Shown one piece after another: positions 33,377-42,600 of a stretch of DNA of 64,000 nucleotides (position 1 is the first letter of the stretch; every line of letters begins with the position of its first letter). Source of the stretch: Fibrobacterota bacterium (GTDB lineage Bacteria > Fibrobacterota > Fibrobacteria > UBA5070); contig JADKBN010000015.1 in the NCBI GenBank assembly GCA_016715065.1, positions 165,860 to 229,859 of the forward strand, read 5' to 3'. Made by a program: the position numbers and the translations under genes. Under the pieces are notes generated by a model. It made no database searches, had not been told where the DNA came from, and saw only the letters and a list, made by a program, of their open reading frames with translations.

Positions 33377-34417
33377 TCAGCGTGTGCTGTTGATCAGCAC
33401 CTTCCGGTAGTGATCCAGGTTCTCGACAATTTTTGCCGTTCCGACGCAGACGCACTGGAGAGGATTGTCGATCACGTTCACCGGGAGATTCGTTTCCTGG
33501 CGGATCCGTTCGTCCAGGTTCCTCAATTGGGAGCCTCCGCCAGTCATGACGATTCCCTTGTCCAGGATGTCGGCGGAAAGTTCCGGTGGAGTCTGCTCCA
33601 GCGCCGACTTGACCGCCTGCACGATCGCCGAGACGCATTCCTCCAAGGACTCGCGAATTTCCGTCGAGGTGATGCGCATGGTGCGAGGGATGCCCGCCGC
33701 AACGTCGCGCCCCTTGACTTCCATGGACAATTCCTGTGGAAGCGGAAACGCCGAGCCGATCTGGATCTTGATCTGCTCGGCCGTCGAAATACCCACCAAC
33801 AGGTTGTAGTTCTTCTTCAGGTAGTTCACGATGGCTTCGTCCATTTCGTCTCCACCGATCCGAACAGACGTATCGCAAACGATTCCGTACAAGGCAATCA
33901 CCGCGATTTCGGAAGTTCCTCCTCCAATATCGATGATCATGTTCCCGGATGGCTCCTCGACGGGAATTCCCATCCCGATCGCAGCTGCCATCGGCTCGAA
34001 TACCAGGTAAACTTCCCGGGCGCCAGCCAATTGCGCAGATTCGATCACGGCTCTACGCTCAACTTCGGTGATTCCCGAAGGGACCCCGATGACGACGCGT
34101 GGCCTGCCGAAAACTCCCCTCCAGAGGGTGCTGTGGCTGTGGAGTTTGTCGATGAAATGCTTGATCATTTCACGAACCAAGTCAAAATCGGCGATAACGC
34201 CATCTTTCATGGGCCTGATCGCGAGGATTTCGCCCGGGGTACGGCCCAGCATACGCTTGGCCTCGGTCCCGAATGCCTGAACTCGCCCTGTACGGCGATC
34301 CACAGCCACGACCGAGGGTTCGTCGATGACGACTCCTCGGCCTTGGACGTGGACCAGGGTGTTCGCGGTCCCGAGATCGATCCCGACGTCGTTGGAGAAG
34401 AGGGAGAAGAGACCCAT
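33377..34417 (-). CDS. mreB: Rod shape-determining actin homologue MreB
   Basis: The 346-residue actin-fold protein forms membrane filaments that orient cell elongation. Motifs are GIDLGTANTLVHVQGRG (about residues 12-28), VGDxP-type FGRPRVVIGVPSGITEVERRA, EPMAAAIGMGIPV, IDIGGGTSEIAVIAL and GIVMTGGGSQLRNLDERI. ATG 34417 is chosen because it starts the canonical MGLFSLFSNDVGIDLG and has GGAG six bases upstream; a start 42 bases earlier is in frame but not family-like. It leads the mreBCD-mrdA-rodA-comF operon. Confidence 0.97.
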   Translation of the reverse strand: MGLFSLFSNDVGIDLGTANTLVHVQGRGVVIDEPSVVAVDRRTGRVQAFGTEAKRMLGRTPGEILAIRPMKDGVIADFDLVREMIKHFIDKLHSHSTLWRGVFGRPRVVIGVPSGITEVERRAVIESAQLAGAREVYLVFEPMAAAIGMGIPVEEPSGNMIIDIGGGTSEIAVIALYGIVCDTSVRIGGDEMDEAIVNYLKKNYNLLVGISTAEQIKIQIGSAFPLPQELSMEVKGRDVAAGIPRTMRITSTEIRESLEECVSAIVQAVKSALEQTPPELSADILDKGIVMTGGGSQLRNLDERIRQETNLPVNVIDNPLQCVCVGTAKIVENLDHYRKVLINSTR

Positions 34418-34470
34418 GAAGGCTCCAGATGGTGGGAGGTTTCGCCTCGAGAAGTCCAAATATAACGACA

Positions 34471-34492
34471 GAAGGCGCCAATCGGCGCCTTC
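34471..34492 (-). terminator. Intrinsic terminator after the outer-membrane protein gene
   Basis: A perfect nine-base-pair hairpin, GAAGGCGCC and GGCGCCTTC around a four-base loop, followed on the minus strand by the T-rich TGTCGTTATATTT. It lies 30 bases after the stop at 34522 and just upstream of mreB, separating the two transcription units. Confidence 0.75.
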
Positions 34493-34521
34493 GAGTCAAA
34501 GCTATCTCAGGATTTTGGTTT

Positions 34522-35822
34522 TCAGAAACTGTAGCTAGCCGAAATCCTGGAAAGAACATGGTCGGGTTCACGCCCCAAAAGGGATCCACCCGTGAAAAGG
34601 ATGTCCTTTTCCATCACCGCGTCGACCTTGAATTTGTCTTCAATGTTCACGCCGAATCCGAAGGAGACCAAGTCGCTATCGTAATTGTTCTTCTCAGGAT
34701 TGGTGGTCAATACCGAGTAGGTCATGCCTGCACCGGACTGATCCACTTGCTTGATCACCTTCTGGCCGCCGACACGGATAACGAACCAATCGGTCCAGAT
34801 GTTCCGCTCGATACCGAAGCTGACACGCAAACCATTCTCGTCGATGTTGATGGCCTTCACAGAATCGCTAACGGTATCCGTAGCGACTTGGAAGCGCTCG
34901 TCGGCAGAATTGTAGTAGTCGACACCCATCCAGAAAAACCCACGGTCCAGGGAAACGTTCGCACCGGAACCCACACGGAACTTCGAGAACGTCCGCGAGG
35001 GGGCATTGACCATCCGGAAGGAGGCTGCAGGAACAACCACGAGTGGCCACGGGCTTGCGTCAATGAACATCCGGGCATCAGCACCAATGCTTGGGCTCAA
35101 GTCCGTTTTGTACTTCATTGGCTTCTTGGTGTTATCCCCAAGGCCGTCTTCAATCGTGGTGGAAAGGAACCCGATGGTGCCGTTGGCTTCCAGAGACAGG
35201 CTGGAACCAAAGGGAATGTTGGCGCCAAGAGTGTAGGTGTTGACCACTGATTGAACGGACAGTTTGCCGTTAACGGTATCCTGATAGGCAAAATAGGTCT
35301 TGAGGCCAAACAGGTTGCCGGAATCCGAGGCAAAACCGAGGATCCCATCCCACTTTACAGCATAATCGGAAACGTTGTAAATCTTGGTGTCCGACGTTGC
35401 GGGGCCAAGATCGCTCTTGAGATTGATCTTCACAGCCGATGGCATGTAGCTAAGCCATTCGTCGTCACGGTTGAATGCTCCACCAATCAGACCTGCGGAT
35501 ACCGACCAGTTTGGGTCTCGTCTTTGCCTAGCGACTTCGCGAAGATGGCTCCGAACCAAGTGCCGGTAGGGTCTGAATTGTAGCGCTGCATGGCACCCCA
35601 AGGATTGTTGTTCTTGGAGGTGTCCTTTCCACCATGCATCACTCCCAGTTCACCGAGAAGGTAATTGGGGTAAAGGTTAGCGTTTGCAGGGTTCAGCCAG
35701 ATATTGGCGTCATCCTGGAAATAGGTCGCGTGTTTGCCCATCGATTCTACGCGGGCACTAGTGGCGAAGGCCGCCGAGACGGCGGCCAGTGAGATGGCAG
35801 TTGCCAAGACTGTGCGGTTCAA
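34522..35822 (-). pseudogene. Outer-membrane beta-barrel gene broken by one frameshift
   Basis: Two frames together give one outer-membrane protein of about 433 residues. The first (TTG 35822 to about 35515) has a signal peptide (MNRTVLATAISLAAVSAAFA), a region typical of barrel N-termini (ESMGKHATYFQDDANIWLNPAN), and then leaves frame after SLGKDET. The second continues with PNWSVSAGLIGGAF and ends SASYSF, a C-terminal phenylalanine as recognised by the BAM complex. One extra C in the CCC run at 35513-35515 (minus strand) would restore one frame. Either a real mutation or a homopolymer sequencing error. GGAGGAG lies seven bases before the TTG. It ends the large envelope operon and has its own promoter. 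Confidence 0.8.
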
Positions 35823-35880
35823 CTTGGGTCTCCTCCGTTGAGGTCAGAAATGGGTGCGACCGGAAATTGTCTACACCCAG

Positions 35881-35909
35881 AGTATACCACTCGTTTTACT
35901 GCTTGTCCA
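35881..35909 (-). promoter_or_regulatory. Sigma-70-like promoter of the outer-membrane protein gene
   Basis: On the minus strand TGGACA (35909-35904), a 17-base spacer, and TATACT (35886-35881). Each hexamer matches five of six consensus bases. The -35 lies inside the last codons of the TonB-like gene. The transcript would have a leader of about 50 bases before TTG 35822. Confidence 0.65.
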
Positions 35910-37179
35910 GGACGAATGCGTAAGTCACGGTCACATTGCCCTTTTCGATCTGGTCAAACTTCATGCGACGGGCTTTGTCCTTGATCTCGTCGTCCAGCGT
36001 TCCGTTGCCGGTGTTGGAGGAGACGATGGTGATCTGGATAATGTCGCCGGAAGGAGCGATCGTGAACTTGAGGGAGATTTTACCGCCCAGGTTCGGGTTG
36101 TCACGAAGATATTTCTCGTAGGTGTACCGGAAACCACCGATGTGCTGACGGATCACGCGCAAGATGGATTCTGGTGAACGAGAGCCGGCTTCTCCGCCGA
36201 GTTCCACGTCCGAAGGCCTCGGAGGGGAAACGCGTCCACGAGTCGCGACGCCCTTTCCTGAACCGCCTGCACCCATGGCCATCTTGCCCTGGCGAGTTCC
36301 GCCATTGCCGGTACCGAATCCGGCGCGACCGCCAGTTCCGAGGCCGATACCGCCAACGCCACCCATGCGGTCGCCGTCGCCACCAGCACCCTGCCCGCCA
36401 CGATCGCCCTTCTTCATCGAGCCACCGCCGCCAGCCAGGATCACGTCGATCATGTTGGCTTCATTGGGATCCACATCCTCGCCGAGAAGACCATCGGATG
36501 CGGTCATGAGCTTGTCCATGACGGAGTTCTTCATCACGGAAGAAGGCGAGGAAGGAGGCCAGGCCTGAGTACGGGTTTCTGTGGATCCACCCTCGTTGGG
36601 ATTGGTGGGCTTCTGGTCAGAAGCACCGCCCGCGTCTTCCTTGATCTCTGGCTCTTCCTTCTTTTCCTCTTCCGGCGGCTTTTCCTGGACAAGTTCCAGG
36701 ATGACGTCGGGAAGGTTGTCGTCCTTGGGACGAGGCTTGGATCCAAGGACAACCATGCCGACCATGGCCAGGATTCCAACGAGCAGGAAAATCGCCATGG
36801 CTGCGCCACGTACACGACCCTGGCCTTCACCCGGCTCACGCCAGCCCATTTTCAGAGCCAGGTGCATGCGGCTACGAGCCTTGTCCCACAGGGTGGAGCG
36901 AAGAGGTGTGTCTTCAATCACCTCGATCACATTGGCGCCCCAGTTGAACCGATAGGTCTCGTCGCGGTTTCCGGAAACGCCATTGCGGACGGTTCCATCT
37001 TCCTGCAAGCAAGCCCAGGCTCCCGAGCCATCGATCATCACCAGCTTCTCCGGAAATGGAGGCGGCATGACCACATCGCTCTTGGGATGAGCACCGATTT
37101 TCAGGCTGGTCGACCAGGAACCCCATTCGCGGGTAACCCGATTGTCCTTGATGAGCACAACTTTCCAGTGGTGGATCAT
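35896..37179 (-). CDS. TonB/AgmX-like membrane protein with FHA-like N-terminus
   Basis: A 427-residue protein predicted to span the inner membrane once. Residues 1-90 are cytoplasmic and look like a degenerate FHA domain (SLKIGAHPKSDVVMPPP, WGANVIEVIE). A helix at about 126-146 follows, then an acidic proline-rich stretch (147-205), a long glycine-rich stretch (about 250-325) and a C-terminal TonB/AgmX-PglI type domain (about 335-427; 'GGKISLKFTIAPSGDI'). This architecture is that of Myxococcus GltG/PglI. With ExbB and two ExbD upstream it should transmit proton-motive energy to the outer membrane. It begins ten bases after the first ExbD. Confidence 0.82.
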   Translation of the reverse strand: MIHHWKVVLIKDNRVTREWGSWSTSLKIGAHPKSDVVMPPPFPEKLVMIDGSGAWACLQEDGTVRNGVSGNRDETYRFNWGANVIEVIEDTPLRSTLWDKARSRMHLALKMGWREPGEGQGRVRGAAMAIFLLVGILAMVGMVVLGSKPRPKDDNLPDVILELVQEKPPEEEKKEEPEIKEDAGGASDQKPTNPNEGGSTETRTQAWPPSSPSSVMKNSVMDKLMTASDGLLGEDVDPNEANMIDVILAGGGGSMKKGDRGGQGAGGDGDRMGGVGGIGLGTGGRAGFGTGNGGTRQGKMAMGAGGSGKGVATRGRVSPPRPSDVELGGEAGSRSPESILRVIRQHIGGFRYTYEKYLRDNPNLGGKISLKFTIAPSGDIIQITIVSSNTGNGTLDDEIKDKARRMKFDQIEKGNVTVTYAFVLDKQ

Positions 37180-37189
37180 ATCCGATACC

Positions 37190-37738
37190 TCAGTTCATGC
37201 CCTTGGCAGCAATCTTGATCTGACGGAAACCAGCATTTCCCGCTGAACGCATCACAGGCTTGAGCGTTGCGAACGGAAGGCGACGGTCGGCATGAAGAAG
37301 GATTTCTCCACGGAACGGTCTGCTGGGGTTGATACGTGCAATCGCTTCGCCATTTTCCTTCACCTTGTCCAAAGCCGCTTTGAGGGGCTCGATGAAGTAA
37401 CCTGACCAAACGCTGTCTGGGAAGTCCGGATATCCATCCTTGGCGTTGATGATTACCGGACAGATGACTTTTCCATCCAGAAGAAGCTCATTCTTGGAGA
37501 CCGAAATCACCGAGACTTCTTGAGGTTTCTCAGAGGTGATCAAGACCCTGGAAAGTTCGATGTCGGCCGAGTTCGCCAAGGTGGCTGGGTCCGCAGAGAA
37601 ACTCATGACCAGGTAAACTACCAAGATCGTCATCATGTCGATCATCGGAGTCAAGTTCAGGTGGACTTCTTTCTGACCTCCACCTCCGCCTCGGCCGAAC
37701 TTGCTCGCCTTTATTTGTGGTCCGCTACCAGCGCTCAT
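37190..37738 (-). CDS. ExbD/TolR-type motor subunit (first copy)
   Basis: A 182-residue bitopic protein of the proton-driven ExbBD/TolQR/MotAB family. The single helix follows a glycine-rich N-terminus and carries the proton-carrying aspartate Asp34 in LTPMIDMMTILVVYLV. The periplasmic part (about residues 50-182) is beta-alpha with a 'LHADRRLPFATLKPVMRSAG' C-terminal signature as in TolR. It overlaps the second ExbD as ATGA and lies next to the TonB-like gene. It should pair with the ExbB encoded upstream. Confidence 0.92.
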   Translation of the reverse strand: MSAGSGPQIKASKFGRGGGGGQKEVHLNLTPMIDMMTILVVYLVMSFSADPATLANSADIELSRVLITSEKPQEVSVISVSKNELLLDGKVICPVIINAKDGYPDFPDSVWSGYFIEPLKAALDKVKENGEAIARINPSRPFRGEILLHADRRLPFATLKPVMRSAGNAGFRQIKIAAKGMN

Positions 37739-38286
37739 GGAACGTACACTCCCTTCATCGCTAGTCCAGGGAACAACCGCAGGTTTTCAAACTGAGGGTT
37801 CTCTTTAACTGCAGGATCCGTGGCAATGAAACTCTTGGATTGGTCAATGATCTGAACAAGTTTCTCCAAGGGCAAGGAGGGGATCGGATCCAACGCCATG
37901 CGTTCCTCGGTCGGGAACTTCTTCTTGATATCGACCAGAATGTTGTGGAACTTACTGATCTGTTCGTCCGAGTAATTCGAAGAGTCCACTCGGTCCTTAC
38001 AATCCAAAGCGAATTGTGGGGCTCCGAGTGGGTCTTTGTTGTTCACGAAAATCTTGATCGAATCCTTCGGGACCATCACCACCAGGTCGAATGGAGGAGG
38101 GATCTTCACATCGACGATAATCTCCGGTGGGACGGGAGTGGGGAGCTTCGCCTCCAAGACGACGATGGTGAAGAAGCTCGCCGTCAGCATCAAGAAGGGA
38201 ATCAAAACGATCATCACATCCAGGAAGGGCGTTAGATTCAACGCCTCATCAAAATCAGCATCAACATTGAACTTTTTCTTTCCCAT
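37735..38286 (-). CDS. ExbD/TolR-type motor subunit (second copy)
   Basis: A 183-residue bitopic protein with the conserved aspartate Asp23 in LTPFLDVMIVLIPFLML. The periplasmic domain is divergent from the neighbouring copy and more polar (ILVDIKKKFPTEER, LVQIIDQSKSFI). Two different ExbD proteins next to one ExbB is the AglR-AglQ-AglS arrangement of myxobacterial motility, and is also seen in other TolQR-like sets. Start ATG 38286; 76 bases after exbB. Confidence 0.9.
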   Translation of the reverse strand: MGKKKFNVDADFDEALNLTPFLDVMIVLIPFLMLTASFFTIVVLEAKLPTPVPPEIIVDVKIPPPFDLVVMVPKDSIKIFVNNKDPLGAPQFALDCKDRVDSSNYSDEQISKFHNILVDIKKKFPTEERMALDPIPSLPLEKLVQIIDQSKSFIATDPAVKENPQFENLRLFPGLAMKGVYVP

Positions 38287-38362
38287 GGACTACTCCGACC
38301 GAAGAAATTCGAATTCAGATTTATTTCCTGGAGATAGTTCTCCAGGACGGAACAGGTGAGAA

Positions 38363-39013
38363 TTACTTGGCGTTCTCGTGCAACTTGCCGAACGCCTTGA
38401 GATTGACCCAGTCAAGCGCCTCGGAGGATGCATGGTCGATTTCTTCGATCAACAAGGCGGCCTTAGCGGCGAGCCAGGAGTGGAACATCATGCAAATAAC
38501 GGCGATGAACAGGCCCTGGAACGTGTTGTGGAGAGCGTGGGAAATACCCTGCGCCATCACGGTCTGCTTGGTGGCCGCGTCGACGTTGCCGAGACCCTTA
38601 AACATGGAAATCATGCCCCAAACGGTTCCGACCAGTCCCATGAGCACCGCAACGTTGGCGATAAGGGAGAGGTAACCCAAGCGGACGGCGATCTTCGGAA
38701 CAACCGACAGGTAAGCAGCTTCGACGTTTTGCTTGACGAGAGCTTCGTCGCAGCCGTAACGCTCGACGGCGGCTTTGACGACGGCGGGGACCAAGCCCTT
38801 CTTCTGGTTAGCACAAAGACGAAGAGCGTCGTCGACGCGGTCTTCAACGAGGAGTGCGCGGACCTTCTTCATGAACACTTTGACGTCCATGGAGTAGTCG
38901 CCAAAATAACGCCAGGCGCGATCCACCACGATCGCCATGCCGAGGAGTCCGACTGCGAGAGTGATAAACATGAGTGCGCCACCGGCGAGATAGAATTCAG
39001 CCAATCCGTGCAT
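38363..39013 (-). CDS. ExbB/TolQ/MotA-type proton channel protein
   Basis: A 216-residue inner-membrane protein with three helices (about residues 8-33, 115-140, 155-180). The cytoplasmic loop carries VEDRVDDALRLCANQKKGLVPAVVKA, and the channel helices have YLSLIANVAVLMGLVGTVWGMISMF and a G.S.AL..T..GL segment, the classical TolQ/ExbB signature (HALHNTFQGLFIAV). It supplies the stator for the two ExbD proteins. It lies 93 bases after the SH3-like gene. Confidence 0.93.
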   Translation of the reverse strand: MHGLAEFYLAGGALMFITLAVGLLGMAIVVDRAWRYFGDYSMDVKVFMKKVRALLVEDRVDDALRLCANQKKGLVPAVVKAAVERYGCDEALVKQNVEAAYLSVVPKIAVRLGYLSLIANVAVLMGLVGTVWGMISMFKGLGNVDAATKQTVMAQGISHALHNTFQGLFIAVICMMFHSWLAAKAALLIEEIDHASSEALDWVNLKAFGKLHENAK

Positions 39014-39105
39014 GGTTGATACCTCAGAACTAGGGTTTCTTGGATGTGATCCGGTCGGGAGGAAAGCTTCCCGATACCGATTTTAAAGTGCGAACCCAGC
39101 GATAA

Positions 39106-39618
39106 TTACTTCGCCGAATCCACCTTGACTGGAGGGGTAATATGGGAGGAGTCCCTACGAAAATCAACCGGTTTCTCGGTCGGCTTCATCGCTGTATCCT
39201 TGACCGGCACCCACTTTTTCACAATGGGCTCCGCTTCCTTGACAGGAGCGTCCATGACGGGCTTCAGAGCAGGCTTAAGAGCAGGAACTACCTTCGCGCC
39301 CGGCCGGGATGCGCTCGAGGCAGACACGGACTCGGACGAGTCAATGATCAAGTTCAGGATCGGTGGCCGCTTCAACGAGTCCAACAAGACGATTTCGACC
39401 CAGCCACTGCGTCCTTTTCGATTGCGAATCTTTGTCAGTGGTTTGCCCCACTGCAACACTTCCACCACATCGCCCTTCTCCAGTACAAACAATGGCTGTT
39501 CGTATACCCGTCGAATAGGATTGGGGAACACCTTGGTGACACCCCGAGTGGTGACGATCGTCGCTGCACCGCAAAGTGCAGCGGAAAGAAGAATTCCGAT
39601 GGAGAGAATTTTCTTCAT
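39106..39618 (-). CDS. Exported SH3-like domain protein
   Basis: A 170-residue protein with a signal peptide (MKKILSIGILLSAALCGAA). Residues about 25-85 look like a bacterial SH3-type domain (VFPNPIRRVYEQPLFVLEKG is the start, then GDVVEVLQWG and GRSGWVEIV). The remaining 85 residues are low-complexity, rich in proline, lysine and valine, suited to crossing the peptidoglycan. The ATG is two bases after the stop of the large TPR gene. I infer a periplasmic wall-binding part of the envelope machine. Confidence 0.72.
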   Translation of the reverse strand: MKKILSIGILLSAALCGAATIVTTRGVTKVFPNPIRRVYEQPLFVLEKGDVVEVLQWGKPLTKIRNRKGRSGWVEIVLLDSLKRPPILNLIIDSSESVSASSASRPGAKVVPALKPALKPVMDAPVKEAEPIVKKWVPVKDTAMKPTEKPVDFRRDSSHITPPVKVDSAK

Positions 39619-39619
39619 G

Positions 39620-42600
39620 TTATTTCTTCTTCTTCTGAAGTTCCTGGATCGCCGACATCAAATCTTGTTCGGAACGCTGACCTTCGATGGCAATCGCCTT
39701 CAAAGAGCGGATCTTCTCGTCGGAGGAAAGGTCTCCCTCCGCGATTTCCTTGATTCGTGCCATGGCACGTTCCAGTTCCCGATCCACCTTGATTTGAGGC
39801 GTGGCGACCATCACCTTCTCGACGATCTGGGTTTGGAGGCTCTTGTCTTCCGGAGCGATCACCGTGATGCGAGCCTTGATGGAATCGACCACTGGGCCGA
39901 CCACGCCAAGCTCGGCGGCTTTCTCGATACCAGGCGCATAACCCTTCTCCACGGAAAGCTTCTGGAAGGTGATTTGGTTGTCTTCCTTCTTGGCCTTGTG
40001 GAATTCACACTCTTCGTTGTACTGGTCGCTTCCGCTTCTTGCCTTGGACGGACATGGCTCTTCCATGATGGCATCGCCAATGGATTCCAAGGAATGACCC
40101 GTGATGTAATACGTCCGAATCACTGAGGCGGGAGCGACCTTGGTCGTGTCGTTGACGATGTTCGCCTTGCGAGTCAGGTTCACGAAGGATTCGTATTGCT
40201 TGGCGGCCTTCGCAGCGAGAATTGGCATGATGCCCTTGCCCCAGCCCGCGCGGAACACCATTCGATCTTGAATGGCCTTGAGCGAAGTTCCGGACGGTGG
40301 CGCGATGTCTCTGGCATCCAATAGAATCTTCATCTGGTTTTCGGCCTGCTGGTAGGCGGACTTCAGCGTCCATTCTTCGATCAACAGCTTGATGGAATTG
40401 TCGAAGTATTCTCCAGCGACTTTGTAGGCACCTTCGCGTGCACTGGCCTGTTCGGCGATCTTCTTGATATCGTTGGTTCCGCCAATCACGATCTTGTTGG
40501 CAGAATCGGTCCGCATCATGCCTTGCCTGTAATAAGCCTCGGCAGGATAGGATTTGTCGATCTGGACCGCATTCTGGCCCTCCGAGTAGTACTTGGTCAA
40601 CTTGGCGTACAATTCGTCGGACTTCTTCCAGTTCTTCTGCTCGAAGTGGAAGGTAGCCGCGCGAAGGTAAGCTTTGGCAACCTTGGACTTGTCATTGGGG
40701 TATTGGGTGGCAAAGCGCTCGTAGGCATCGGCCGTATTTGATTTGTTGCCTTGCTTTTCTTCGATGATGGGCACAGAGAAGGCTGCTTCGGCGGCATACT
40801 GGTGCGTCGGCCACTTGGTGATCACGAAGTTGTAGACACGCACGGCATCCGTCCAGTTTTTGGCCTTTTCGTATGCCAAACCAGCGGTGTACAGGAAGGC
40901 CGGAGTCTGGGGATGGTCTGGGTAGCGAGCCATGTACACTTCCAGTGTCTTGGCTTTGTCGTTTTGGCGACCCGAAGAATCGTACAAGCTAGCAGCCATG
41001 GCGATTCCCTTGAACGCAGTCGAATCTTTGTCCTTGGGGTACTTCGCAAAGATGGTTTCCAAAAGGACTTTTACCGCGCTAGCTGTATCACGAGCATTGC
41101 GGAAGTTTTCCGCGGCAGCGGTCAACGCGGAGATCGCCAATGGTGAATTCGGAAGAGCCGTTTGGAAATTGATGTATTCCTGAGCCGCATCCTTGTAACG
41201 CTTGCCGTTCTCGAGGGCGACTGCGGCGCGGAAGGCGGAAGAGTCCGCGATCGGGAGCATTGGGTATTCCTTCGCCAAGCGACGGAAATGATAGACGGCC
41301 GAGTCGACCTTCTTGCCCTTTTCGGCATTTTCGGCCATGCGCCAGATCACCTCGCCCACATTGGTGATCATGGAGGGGAGGAGGGAGTCCTTCTTGGTGC
41401 GCATTTCTGCGATCACCTTGACATATTCCGACTCCGCTTCCGAATACAGCTTGTTTTCGGTGTACGCGAAAGCCAAACGAGCCCGGGCATCCAGCGCGTA
41501 TTTGTAGGTCGGGAAGTTCGTGATCAGTCGCTTTCCGGAAGGAATGGCGGCGGCCCAATCCTGGCCATTCACCTGGAAGGTGAACAGGTTGTAGGACAAG
41601 TCCGCCACGTCAGGAGACTTGGGGAACTTCGTGACATAGCTTTCCACCGCCTGCATGTAACGCTTGGTGATGGGAGCGGCGTATGCCTTGACCTTGTCCC
41701 CGCCTTGTTTGTCCACTTCTGCGGTTGCGGCCAGCTGGAGTTCCACCACGGCGTTGTATCCGGCATCCACCGGTTGGGTCAGCTTTTTCTCGGCGGAAGT
41801 TGGTTCGCGGTAACGCCTTTGGTCCAAGACGTTTTCACCGGAACACCAGAGATACGCGTCGGCGGCCGCTTCGTGCTTGCCCACGAAAGAAAGGGCGTCG
41901 GCCATGTAGATGTTGGCACGATAGATCGGCCAATTGCCTTCCGTCTTGTACTGCTCGATGAACCTCTGGTAGTTGGCGATGGCCTTCTTGACCATGTTGG
42001 TGTCCTTGCGCTCCTTGCCAGGGAAGTGCAATTGCATGGCCACTTCCAGCATCACATCGCGGACACGAACTTGAATCTGTTCCAGTTCACGTTTGTCGAT
42101 GTTCCGGGTCTTCTGCCACCAAGGCGATGCCCTGCCGAACTTCTGGACCAGCTGTTCACGAGCCTCCTGAGCCTCTTCGACCTTCTTCTTCTTGTCCCAA
42201 ACTTCGATCAACTTGATCTGAGCAAGGGGTGCCTTGTAGTAATCCGGGTAGGTCTTCAGGAAATATTCCAAAGCCGCGATGGCTTGGTCGTGCTGGTCGC
42301 GGTCGGCATGCTTGACGGCCAATTCATAGAAGAGTGTGTCTTCGTAGCGACGTCCACCCTTCGATGCGAAGTACTTCTTGCCGTCCTTGTAGGATTCCGG
42401 GAATTCGGCGAAGCAAGAGCCCAGATACAAAATGGCTTCGGAACGGAGGTCACCACGGAAGGCGCCTTTGTCGGAACGCTCGATATAATCGAAGAACGCA
42501 TCCGAGGCCGTTTGGTAACGAGCCTTCTGATAGAGTGCTTCCGCCTTGTGGTACAGGGCCAAGCCGACAATCGATTCGTTGCCTGGTTGGCTGACGTCCA

